In this document: one piece after another, positions 1 through 10,215 of the stretch | Layout: every line of letters begins with the position of its first letter | Numbering within the stretch: the stretch's first letter is position 1 | Source: Neoechinorhynchus agilis | Taxonomy: Eukaryota > Acanthocephala | Reading direction: 5' to 3' | Assembly: GCA_051530055.1 (NCBI GenBank) | Contig: CM121342.1 | Location: 12,710,001-12,774,000 of the forward strand | Length of the DNA stretch: 64,000 nt | Notes under the pieces: generated by a model | The model's database searches: none | Seen by the model: the letters and a program-made list of their open reading frames with translations, nothing else | Told to the model about the DNA's origin: nothing | Program-made: the position numbers and the translations under genes

Positions 1-166
1 CAATACCCTATATGAACATAATGAACGCTCACCGAAGTCGTTCTTTCGAAAACGAGATGCTCGCTTACTGCAATCCGGTTCATCCTTCAAAGAATGTTCA
101 ATGAGTTAAATCACGAACAAAAAATGTGGATAATCTCAAAAACGAAGAGGATAAATTCCTCCACTA

Positions 167-586
167 GCAGGTTAGATAAATAACTCGTTTCATTTTAGAT
201 TTATGGTCATGTGCAGCTCGAGTTCTTGTAAAATGACTTAAAAACCTTTTCCCAAATGTATGCGCTCTGAGAATACGCGCACTCACTAAAGTACTAGAAG
301 ATTTGATTTCAAATTAATTCTTTTTTAAAAAATTTTCATCGTATGTCTCTGAATTTAATCGTAAAATTTTGTTTTAGAAAGTACTACCAAATTTGTTGAA
401 ATTTCTCAAGTTTTGCTCGTTTTTTGGCGATCATTTGAAGAATGATAAAGAGAAATGATTTCTGGATTTGGAGATGTGGTGATCACCGGATGCAACATAT
501 TGAATGGAATGATCTCTCGTGGGTCCCCTAACATCATCAGTCATCTAAAAAGACTTTCCCGAACCTCGAGGACGATGATCCTGCTT
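167..586. repeat. Dispersed 420-bp repeat, copy 1
   Basis: This segment recurs almost unchanged at 28566-28984 in the same orientation, with only a few substitutions and short indels. The shared tract runs from the GCAGGTTAGATAAATA start to a GATGATCCTGCTT end. It holds no convincing coding sequence and I recognise no transposon family. Copy 2 is preceded by an extra 21-bp piece of the repeat's own interior (see findings). Confidence 0.85.
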
Positions 587-689
587 ACCCGAGCCATCTT
601 TTTCGATGATAATTCAATATGTTTTATCCGAAGACCACCAAATTTCCAACTTGATTAGAAGAATGTCTTGCAAAGGCGGTAAGAAATCT

Positions 690-1755
690 TTAACAAAACC
701 CATTGCTCAGCTTAGTTAGAAGCTCCGGCGTCTCAAATGGTAAAACTTTAGTTTTTAGAAAAAGAAGATGGCCACTGCATCTCCCCCCTGCCTTTTCTGA
801 ATGACCCTGACCGACGATATCGAACCACTTGAGCACCACTTGTTGCCTCGAGGAAACGCGTTGCTTCACGGCATCCGCTCTTCCAACAACCGTCGAAGCA
901 TTGAGTGGCGTCGTTCTCACCAATTGTCCTCCACAGTCGTCGTTTGCTTGTCCATCTATTCTCAATCGTTTATTAGATCGGAATTCGGCATCGGAAGTCA
1001 CATTTATATTGTCATTGTGCTGCTTCTCGAATTCATTGACGGAACTCGACTTTCTTATGCGGTCCTCAGTAGCGTCTGCTTTCAAGGATGTTGGTTAGTC
1101 TCAGGCGAACAATTAGAGGAAAACCTACATTCCTTTTGTTTTTCTCTCTTCAGTCCAGCTCGTTCCGATGGACACAAATGGCTTTTGGCGGAAATTGCAT
1201 ACCTATCAAAAGAGAAGTTGAATGTCATTCTAACGTCAAAGTTTTTCTTTGAAGGGCTCACTTCTTCAGTGACCGAATTCTTCCTTAGTCTGGGCAATGG
1301 TCATTCGTGTGCACGCGCGTGTGTATTCGTAAAGGAATTTTAGAAGGGTTTTTGTATGTCACGATATGAAAAGGTCTTTTTTTTGTGTCCGCGAAACTGA
1401 ACATTGTGTCATCTCGACACAAAAGAACGCCCATCGATTTCGACCGAACTAACCTTTTTGTTCGAACATTGCGTTCGCCGTTCGCCGTTCGTTTCGAATT
1501 ACGTCGATAGTCGTCCTTCGCAGATTCATTACTTGACTCAAACGAGTCATCTTCCTGGCTAGAACCATCATCGACATAAAAGGTCCGTCTTCTTTTGTGC
1601 TTACGATGATGACGGTGGTGCGGAGAAGAGGTGGGGCGGTGCTTGCGTGATTTGTGATGCTCCGAGGCGGGCTGAGGCGTGGCCGGAATCTCGCCTTCCG
1701 ATAACTGATCCTGTGTATCGCTCCCTCCCGCCGCTGCTGCTGCTGAATGGCTCAT
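690..1755 (-). CDS. Hypothetical basic, low-complexity (probably nuclear) protein, 3 exons
   Basis: Proposed exons on the minus strand are 1755-1454, 1283-1203 and 1053-690, giving 248 aa. The ATG at 1755 opens a reading frame starting MSHSAAAAAGG, followed by an acidic SEGE motif, a His/Lys/Arg-rich stretch (residues about 32-58) and a Ser/Asp/Glu-rich stretch. Exon 1 ends AG/GTTAGT, exon 2 lies between CTAAG and AG/GTATGC; both introns interrupt a codon after two bases, so the phase is consistent. The third acceptor (ATAAG) is weak and could be misplaced. Composition suggests a nuclear, possibly RNA-associated, disordered protein, but I recognise no domain and assign no function. An alternative is that exon 1 belongs to a longer gene and the third exon is chance. 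Confidence 0.42.
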
Positions 1756-1929
1756 TCTCTCAATACGGTCAAAATGGGCGTAACAGCGGCTCAATACGAC
1801 GACGGTGAAGCCGAAGAAGCGGATGCTCGAGAAACGGGCGTTTGTCGAGTACGGAAGAATAGGAGTGCACGAAAATGATTCGCTTCTGTTTGCAATCGAT
1901 AACAATTCGCTCATATCGATTTCAATCAA

Positions 1930-2560
1930 AAGGTCACATGCGTATCGTGGAAAGTTCGAAGCTTGCGCTCTCTCTATTTGACCTCGTAAATCAAAATCGC
2001 TCTTGGAAATTTAAACAATAAATTGCTTTGCTAGCTCTCGATAGAGCTCGGTACTGAATCTCATACTTCATCGTCATTGCACCATTTTAGCGTCAAATTA
2101 TGATATGGTCAAAAACAACGGCTTAATCGATGAATTTTTCCATATACCCGAACTCTACTTATACCGCCGCCTTTTTGATCGATTTTGTCCATAATATCTC
2201 TTTTGAAATCATTTAAGATCCTATTTTTGCTCTGTATCTAAAAGTATTCAGCATATGCTGCCTATCTTTAAGAGCCATAATTATACGGTTCTGTTTTCAT
2301 ATTTGATCACCTTTTTTGAAATGAATCCAGTATTGGTTTAATCTTTTGCCATCTTTCTTATGAAAAAGCTTTGAACTTCTGTTGTTATAAAGAGAATCAG
2401 AGATTTTGCAGCGAAAAAAACGAAGGTCTACAATGCTTAAGAGATCAAATATTAATCCATTAAGAAATGAGCCAATTAAACTGATATTCGAGCGCACGCT
2501 CAGCCAGGTTACTTATTACAAAACCTTTTGTTTTCAATTATTTTTTTACAACGATTACAA
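1930..2560. other. AT-rich spacer
   Basis: No coding exon, RNA gene or repeat copy was seen here. A short open frame near 2297-2497 on the minus strand has no domain and a composition typical of AT-rich spacer. Confidence 0.5.
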
Positions 2561-2561
2561 T

Positions 2562-2699
2562 TTATTCATGTGAACTTCTTAACGTTGCCAGTATACTGGC
2601 AGCGTTCCCTCGCTGTATCGCAATTGCGATTCGTTGAGCGAGGAAATTTCTAGAGCGCGGTTCCCCCGTCATCCTTTTCGTCCTTCGTCCCAATTCGTC
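2562..2699 (-). mobile_element. 3' fragment of an RLE-type (R2-like) LINE
   Basis: The minus-strand reading ends with the signature RIAIAIQRGNAASILATL followed by a stop, preceded by DELGRRTK. The same ending closes the RLE-type LINE copies at 16223 and 47948 in this window. It is a 5'-truncated 3' tail of that family, sitting alone in spacer. Confidence 0.75.
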
Positions 2700-3439
2700 G
2701 AAAGAATTGTTCACCCACACAACGACGACCATTATCCATAGTCTAATTTTTGCCTGTTTCCTACTGTAAAAATTTGTGCACCTTTGCCCTTGGGTTTTAG
2801 AGCGAAAGATAGTTCGCATCTTCCAATAATTTAAAAGCCAAACTTCAAATCGCATGCTAGCATTTAAGGACGCGTTCAATTTAATTATGGTTAAGCCCGT
2901 AAACCTATTTCTTGTTGCTAAAACTGCTTTTGTCCGTTTTTTTCATTTGAAACGTCGAAACTGTCCTGGATGCTAAAATACTGCCCTCTATCGTAAACCT
3001 AAAGAAACAAATGAGCGAGGATAGGACGATATGCAGGGAATGTTTGATACAGGACTAAGGAAAGACCTAAATGCTCTTCAGAGTACAGAAAAAGTATTGG
3101 CCGGAGCGGTGCATAGAAAGTCGGATTTTTACGTCATGGATGGCCCATTTGCCTTATTGGCCTAAGGGCGTACGTTTTCGATGCCAAAATTTATCCGTAG
3201 ATTCATTAAAATTCACTCTCTCGATCTGAAGATGTATTCTAGAGTATAAAATGTTCGTTACAAAAGCTCATGTTTTAGGACCGAATATTGAGGTAAGGAC
3301 ATCTGATGCGATGATGATTTCGTTGACTTGATATCATGCGTTATTAGAGACACCTTCCATATGCAAATCGCTGCGATATGTACAATGTTTATCAATATTT
3401 GCCACTTTTTCGGTAGAAGAGCATCTAAAATTTTCAAAA

Positions 3440-3660
3440 TTTGCACAGCTGATTTTCCCCCGCTCACCGAATGCCTTAATAAAATTTTTATCAAGCAAGC
3501 AAAACGCCTCTCTACCCTACCACCACACTTTTTACCAAATTTTATTTCCCTTTTCAAACGAGCAGAACACTCATAATCCTAATTCGTTTCACCCTCCCAT
3601 ACCTCGCACCTCCCTATATCTACGCTCCTTTTTCCACGCTGCCCAAAATGAACCTGAGGA
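3440..3660. repeat. Dispersed repeat shared with 45770-46000
   Basis: The C-rich, poly-pyrimidine segment (Lys/Arg-rich when read on the minus strand) recurs with moderate divergence at 45770-46000. Here it leads directly into a CR1/Jockey-like LINE copy; at 46 kb it does not, so it is either a separate repeat or a 5' part of another subfamily. Confidence 0.55.
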
Positions 3661-4873
3661 AAGTCCCAATTATTTCCGCTTTCCGTCCCAATTTTTCGCC
3701 GTCCGTCCCAATTACTTTCGCTTTCCGTCCCAGTTACTCTTGTTCTGACGCCTTCCTCTGCATCTACGATACGCTTGTGCGCCCCCCAATCATGTGCTTC
3801 CTTTGGCCTCCCAACCTGGCAACTCGCTTGGATTTCCTCTTTCCTCTCCAACCGCAAACAATATATTCAATGTGGAACTTCTTGCTCCTCTTCTCTACCC
3901 ATATTTAAAGGGGTCCCCCAAGGCGCCGTACTTTCCCCTCTCCTCTTTGACATTTTTCTAAATGACCTTCATCCCCTCACTCCCCCTACCAAATATTTTC
4001 TCTATGCCGATGACCTCACAGTCATTACCATCGCATCTCCGTCTATCTCCCTCTCCACTACCATGGACGAGCTCAACCATCTAATTTCCTCGCTCTCCAC
4101 CCTAAACCTCTCCCTAAATTTATTTAAATCTTTTGAGTTTGTCCCCCACATTTCCAAACGCAACCTTATCCCCGCGCCTCTCCCTCTCCCCATCCAACGC
4201 TCCTCTTCTCCCCGAATACTGGGCGTGATTTTACAAGAAAACCTTAAATACCCAAAACGCTTCACTACAAGATTCAGAGTCAACATTACAAAAAAATCAA
4301 TCAATTTACAAAGCAAACCCTCGTCTTTACCTCCTCAAATTCCTATGGCGTCTCGGCGTTTCCCCTAAACACCTTGCCCACTTTTATCTCTATGCCATCC
4401 TCCCTATCCTTACATACGCTTACCCCACTTTCCTCGCCCTTTCCGCCAATGCTCTCCATTCCCCCGAAACCTTGCACAAGAGAGCGGCGAGAATATGTGG
4501 GAATTCACTTCCTCCCCTCGACGCCCACCTCCACTCCATTTTCTCCAAAAACGCCCTCCCTCTCCTTCAACCCCCTCCACAATTTTCTTCCCTCATCTCT
4601 AAATACTTGTCTCTAGTAAACACCCTTAACCCCCACCTTTTTCATCCCCTCTCGCTCGTACCACCCTCTACCAAAAATTTTTCTTCCCTCAAGCCCAATC
4701 TTCCCTTAATAACCGGAGAACAAGGAAAGACTCCTAATCTGCCATTCTCCGGTATAACTCCAAAGACAAATCCCACCTCCCTGCCTCAACATCCGACATC
4801 CAGACAACTTCAGTAAAGATAGATGCTGACAATTGTATGGATCGTTTTTCTAAATCAATAGAACGTGTTTATT
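3660..4873 (+). mobile_element. CR1/Jockey-like LINE, 5'-truncated and internally deleted copy
   Basis: Reads plus strand. It matches the copy at 62480-63680 closely: reverse transcriptase core with GVPQGAVLSPLLFDIF and the YADD box (about 3903-4020), then the C-terminal segment ending HKRAARICGNSLPP. Relative to the other copy about 95 bp of RT sequence between the motif at 3775 and the CTTTGGCCTCC motif are missing, and the reading frame is broken at several places. Its start is preceded by a threefold CGCTTTCCGTCCC micro-repeat (3675-3740). The 3' end shares the caaTAgAACGTGTTT tail with 63680. It is a dead copy. Confidence 0.85.
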
Positions 4874-4960
4874 TTAACCTCACAAGCTCTCCTGTAAAAA
4901 ATATCCACCAGCCCGACCGCATATTCCCACCCGCCCTGACTCGTAATCCAATCCAAACGA

Positions 4961-5423
4961 TTTTTTAACAACTGAGTACTTGGGTGTGGGCGGACAACCC
5001 ATTAACATCTATAACCACCCTTTCCTTCTCTTCGTTATTTATGAATTTCTCCCCGAAAAGAGACTGAGCAGAAACTAAAATAACCTTTTCGGCATTACAT
5101 GCCATGTCCATATGCACACCTCTCCTATCATCCGGAGGATCATGGGGTTTGGATAATCCCAAAACACTAAAATCGACCGGAGCGCATTCTTCGACAAACA
5201 ATTTTTTAACAACTGAGTACTTGGGTGGGGGCAGGCTATCCATTAACATCTATAACCACCCTTTTCTCTTCGTTATTTATGAATTTCTCCACAAAAACAG
5301 AAGGTGTAGAAACTAAACTAACCTTATCCGCGTCGCATTTAATGTCCAAATCCGCACCTCCACTATCATCCGGAAGATCAGGGGGTTTGGATAATCCCAA
5401 AACATTAGAATCGACCGGAACTT
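4961..5423 (-). repeat. Tandem duplication of a 241-bp coding-like unit
   Basis: Two head-to-tail units begin at 4961 and 5202 with the same TTTTTTAACAACTGAGTACTTGGG start. On the minus strand both translate to related peptides: one contains NVLGLSKPPDLPDD and EKFINNEEKRVVIDVNG, the other VLGLSKPHDPPDD and EKFINNEEKERVVIDVNG. The conservation of the peptide despite base differences suggests that the unit once coded for a repeated protein segment. The frames are now interrupted and I do not recognise the protein. Confidence 0.6.
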
Positions 5424-5519
5424 TTTTACGCATAACCTCATCAAGTATCTAGTGAAACTTGTAAGCTTTGAGCGGGTCGTTTTCTTATTTTTCCATCGCA
5501 GCAGTACCAAAACATTAGC

Positions 5520-5594
5520 TGTTTGAAGATTGAATTGTTCATGTTGATTGTGCCGATATATTGGAATCAATAAATTCCTTTTATTTTTACGCCA
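5520..5594 (+). repeat. Half of a Penelope-type palindromic terminal repeat
   Basis: The segment reads TTTGAAGATTGAATTGTTCATG, then TGTGCCGATATATTGGAATC and AATAAATTCC with a TTTTTACGCC end. The same modules occur in the palindromes at 35560-35700 and 52300-52446. Only one arm is present. Confidence 0.55.
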
Positions 5595-5737
5595 GATGCA
5601 AACCCGCTCTTTCCTCCGCATCAATTCGCATTTGAAGGATTGAGCAGTAAAGAAGAAAGAGCGGAGATAAAGCGCTATGCAATTAGCTGAAGGATGGAAA
5701 ATGTTGGGGCGACGTGAGTGTTGTAAGTGGTGGACAT

Positions 5738-5891
5738 ATAAAAGTATTTAAGATCTTTGGATGAAATTTGAAGGAGCCAAAGGCACCTAAAAAGATATTT
5801 TTAATAGAACCTTTATGTAACGAAATTGATAGATGATTGATAAAAGTATTTAAGATCTTTGGGTGAAATTTGAAGGAGCCGAAGGCTGTTT
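5738..5891. repeat. Direct repeat pair (about 50 bp, 103 bp apart)
   Basis: ATAAAAGTATTTAAGATC begins two near-identical 50-bp segments at about 5739 and 5842; each ends GAAGGAGCC(A/G)AAGGC. This is a local tandem duplication in spacer with no coding signal. Confidence 0.7.
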
Positions 5892-6289
5892 TGCTTGTGT
5901 AATATTTTCAGGAATGAAAGTTTGATCAAAAGAGTGATATAAAGTGATTCATTAGGCATTGCCACATAAAGATCAGCGAAAATGATAATAATAACATTTA
6001 AAAACTTACAAACAACAAAATCGGTCGAATTTTCCTCCGAAAATAACGCGCTTTTGGAAAACATTGCCTAAAAACTTACAAGCACTGGAAAAGGTCAACT
6101 TGCAAGCAACGCTGATTTCACGTGCAATAACGGCTTATTGTAGCTTAACAAATACTTTTCAAAAGAAGCAAGTAATACCTCTAAATAAAACCCGAACGTA
6201 CAAGCCAAAATCTACAAGCAATCGGCATGCCAACGATTCCACCGCCGTCCCCTCGCTCCACTCGAGACTTAACTATCTCAGCAAACCAC

Positions 6290-9187
6290 CATTCGCCGCA
6301 CGTCGCACCGCCCACGTCCGACGCTGCGCCTCAACGTGCCACCTGTTAATCACGCGGATCACGAGAGGACCGACGCTGCAAATTCACAAAATCAACTTTG
6401 GTCCAAACAACCTGTAGAGAGCAAGCGGCAAACGGAAATTTCAAGTACTCTGGGAGGTGAGGTCAATGCTGCCCGATATCTGAGGGTCTCAACACATAAT
6501 TGCCCGGTCTGTGACAAGCAGATCAAAATTACGAAAGGGGGAGAATTTTGGACTCACGGCCTAAGGGATTCCCGATGTGTTGGTTCCGGCCTTCTGCTAG
6601 CAAACTGTGCTCCTCAGCTCAATGAACCTCGTCAGAACATCCAAACCATCGTCTATTGCACCCCTTCGTTGCTGGAGATCGTGCGCCTTTTGCCCCGAAA
6701 CATCCTGAAGCAGATCCCGAAGGGCGCTCGATTTCAGGTAGCGAAGAGGTATTCAGCCCTGCTGAGCGACTGTCTCGAGACAAATACCTAAATTTCTTGG
6801 ACACGCCTTTTTGCATTCCCGAGACTGGTACTTTGTGCTGGAGTACCATCTGACGAATCCCCTGCTACCCTCATCAAAAGCCGAGTGTCCTCCTTCGACA
6901 ACTCGTTTGGAGAGGTCATACGCAAAGATTGCGTTTTTAGGTAAGATTTCTCAAAGCCACCGAATCCGGGCCGAATTTCAACCCGTTCAATGACCCAGAG
7001 AGTGTCTTCTAAACTCGCCGATGGTGATGTGAGAGGCGCGATTCGCATTCTATCATCCACCAACGAATTCGCAAGAGATGACGCGAAAACTCTCCAACTT
7101 CTCAGAGAGAAACATCCTCCACCCACTGTCATCTAGAATATTCGTAGATGATCCCCTCGTGCACCCCGTTAGAGTTTTCGATTGATGTAATTCTCGCAAG
7201 TGGGTCAGCACATGAACTCGACGGGCTTCGGCCTCAGCATCTAAAGGACATGATGTCCTTCTCCGTAGGCGATCCATCCCATGTTCTCCTGAATGCCTTG
7301 ACTCGGTTAGTCGGCGTTTTCTCTGGAGACATCCTGTCCACCAAAGCGGTCGAATGGTTTTTTGGCGCTTCCCTCTGTGCTTTAGAAAAGAAGGACGGTG
7401 GGATTCGTCCCATCGCGATTGGCTCTACATTGAGACGATTAGCAGGGAAAGTGATTTCTAGGCGAGTCTCAGAAGGTGTTGTTGAAATTCTTCGTCCAGT
7501 TCAACTAGGTTGCTGCACACCTAGCCATATTCCACGCACTCCGTACTTTTGAGAACGCCATACCGTGTGTGATCCTGAAATTATATTTCCGGAACGCCTT
7601 CAATTCCGCTAATCGCGACTCGCTCTTAAAAGCTGTCAGAGAAACCGCATCGGAGGCTTACGGGTATTTTAGAAAGGAGACCCGTTAGGTCCCATTGGTT
7701 TCGCATGCGGAATTCAATGCATGGTACCTGGACGATGCTACGCTAGGAGGCGATCCCCAGATACTTCGTGACCTGGAGAAAATCAAGATGGGGACAAGCA
7801 ATCTGAGCATAGAATTGAACACAGAAAAGTGCGAAATTCTATTCCGTAACATAGAGAGCGGCCCTGCAAAAAAAGAAATATAGCGCGACTTTGAAAATGT
7901 TGCACCCGGGATATAAATGATCGACTTAGACCGGCTTAAGCTTTTTAGCAGTTGCGTCTTTGATGGGAATGTAGAAAACTAAATTAACAGCCTTCTAGCG
8001 AAATTATCGGTGCTTTGAGATAGGGTTTGTAAGCTTGGATCACACAAGGCTCTGTTCTTGATAAAGAACACCCTCTTCATCCCCAACTTCCTTTATGTTC
8101 TACGCACTGCGCCGGTTTTCAAGCACATGGGTGAGCTTGGCAAGCTAGATAACAGATTGAAGGACTGTCTTGAGCAAGTTTTAAATGTCCAGCTGTCAGA
8201 AGAGGCATGGCGGCAAGCATCCTTGCCTGTATCTTCTGGCGGGTTGGGCATCCGGAAAACAGCAGTTATATCCCTGCCCGCATCTTTTGGACTCACATGA
8301 GGGAAGCAGAAGCGCAGTTCAGCGCATTTTGAAATCTAATTGTCATCTTGATAGGCATTTGAAGAGACCAACTCCGATCAGATACCTGTGAATGGCCAAT
8401 AGCAATCTGTGTTGGATCGACCTCTCGTTGTCCGTGGGCAGTCTCCGCTAGAGAATCAGGTGATTGGTTGAACGCGGTCCCGCTGGCATCTGCGGGTACT
8501 CTCCTCTCCAGCGAGGCAGTACAGGTCGGAGTTTCAATGAGACAAGGACTACCGATGTGCCATTCCCCACCGTTGCCGCTACGGTGCAAATGTGGATTCA
8601 TCGGGACGTCATGGTCTCATCTGTAGAAAATCAGCCGGCAGATTCGCACGACATGCCGAAATTAACATGGTGCTGAGCCGGGCACTTGTTACGGTACATG
8701 CCCCCAATATTTTGGAACCTGCCAACCTCTGTAGGGACGACGGGCGTAGATCTGATGGGGTGACCGCATTTGCGTGGCGGGAGGGTAAATGTTTCCTCTG
8801 GGAAGCCACTTGTGTCGATACACTTGCAGCCAGTAATCTCAAGTTCTCGGTGGTTCAAGCTGGAGGTGCAGCGAGCGCTGCGGAAGGATGGAAAACGGCA
8901 AAATACCTCAATTTAGCCCAGGCCCATGTGTTTGCACCTTTTGGGGTTGAGAACTACGGATCTCTTGGTAGCGAGGCTCTTTAACTTCTGAAGGATCTGA
9001 AGCGACGCCTTCAGGTTACAACCGGCGATGCAAGGTCAGGTCAATACTTGGTTCAAAATATCAGCATCGCCGCGTTGAGAGGCAACACTGCAAGCATTCG
9101 GACGACAATTGAGGACGAGGACGGCTAGGCATATAACAGTTTGTGAGCGAGCGCTAAAATAAATACATATCGATTGCAAAAAAAAAC
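6290..9187 (+). mobile_element. RLE-type (R2-like) non-LTR retrotransposon, long decayed copy
   Basis: This is the most complete copy of the family here. In order on the plus strand it shows an N-terminal zinc finger (NCPVCDKQIKI then WTHGLRDSRC, 6490-6580), the segment KHPPP preceding the RT, the RT with HELDGLRPQHLKD (about 7210), FGASLCALEKKDGGIRPIAIG (7360-7430), the catalytic box as WYLDDATLGG (about 7728), a thumb region IKNTLFIPNFLY (8058), and the C-terminal restriction-like endonuclease with RRSDGVTAFAWREGK and LWEATCVDTLA (8740-8830). It ends in an AATAAATA-type tail and an A run at 9178-9187. Frameshifts and stops break the ORF many times (the RT alone is spread over three frames), so it is dead. 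Family placement (R2/CRE-like) is from domain order, not from a tree. Confidence 0.85.
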
Positions 9188-9262
9188 ACGTTTATTGTTT
9201 AACAAACAAATATAGAGGATAGGACCCATGTACCTTTAGGTTCTCATAAGCACTCGAGTTAA
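9187..9262. repeat. Short dispersed repeat with a GGACCC/GGGTCC hairpin, copy 1
   Basis: AACACGTTTATTGTTTAACA is followed by a segment in which GGACCCA and a GGGTCC-like partner flank TGTACCTTT. Related copies lie at 24787-24860 and 28015-28100. Here it abuts the A-tail of the LINE. Family unknown. Confidence 0.5.
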
Positions 9263-9329
9263 GAGTTGTTCAAAAAAATTCCCTATCAGCAATTACGTTG
9301 TACTTAAAAAGATTCAGAATTTAAATTGT

Positions 9330-9410
9330 GCATTCGTGGACCTCACGGATAGGTGATGTAACTCCTCAGACTGAAGAATACGACGCCGCGAGTTCGAACC
9401 TCCAGTCACA
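9330..9410 (+). repeat. tRNA-like / SINE-like remnant with a B-box
   Basis: GAGTTCGAACCTC at about 9393 fits the Pol III B-box (GWTCRANNC) and can fold as a T-arm. No full cloverleaf could be drawn, so a functional tRNA is unlikely; a SINE remnant is the better reading. Confidence 0.3.
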
Positions 9411-9589
9411 ATGGGCGTTTCAACCTCATCCATTCGTAGATGACAAAACATGCCCTAAATCACTTAAAGGGAAGGCATTTTCTGCCGAATTGGTTTCTTG
9501 AATGCTAAATTCGGCAAGTGGGACCTTCTACACTAAACAATCTTCGAACAAGAATATGAAATCGATAAAGATTTTTGCAAACACTTAGG

Positions 9590-9719
9590 CCATATCCCAA
9601 AGTAGCAGGTGTATTCCTGCGACAAAATATCTCGCTCGCAATACAACGAGGCAATGCTGCTATCGCGATAGCGACAGCTGAAGAAGGAGAGAAACTCCAA
9701 TTTTGCGGACGGTGGTGAT
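9590..9719 (+). mobile_element. 3' fragment of the RLE-type LINE
   Basis: The plus-strand reading is FLRQNISLAIQRGNAAIAIA, then EEGEKLQFCGRW and a stop, the same terminal peptide as the copy at 15985-16223. Only the last 130 bp are present. Confidence 0.8.
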
Positions 9720-10215
9720 TACACGTTTTGTACTTTATTATGTTCTTAATATATATCCCAAAATTATCCATCAAGAGAAAATTCCTCAGGGTTATAAAGC
9801 TGGAGCCGTGGTGATCATAATCATAGTAGCGATCGAGAAATAGCTCTATTCCATGAAATATTTCCTATCCGAGATTACGATCACCACATCACCACTGAAG
9901 GAATGTTGAAAAAAGAGCAGCGTTTGAAGCTTCGAACGTAAGGTTTGCGGCGTAACAAGGAAGAAAATACGAGTGCCAGGACGAGAAAATAGGATTACAG
10001 ACGACAAAATGTATTACTGGGCTTTTTCGCGACTTTACTGTAGAGATTTCTAAAATTACTTCGGATGTACATTTCATCACGTTCGTTTTAATACGCGATC
10101 GCTACATTGATTTAAGTTTGCTAAGCATTATTCTTGTTACATAGTATCAACTTTGTGTTCGTTAAACATTTTCTGAACTCTTTGCATTAGTTTGTGCCAT
10201 ATTTTATTTTTAAAG

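Noticed and set aside
801-1343. A 180-codon plus-strand open frame
   Set aside because: It lies antisense to the better-supported spliced minus-strand gene and has no recognisable domain or splice context.
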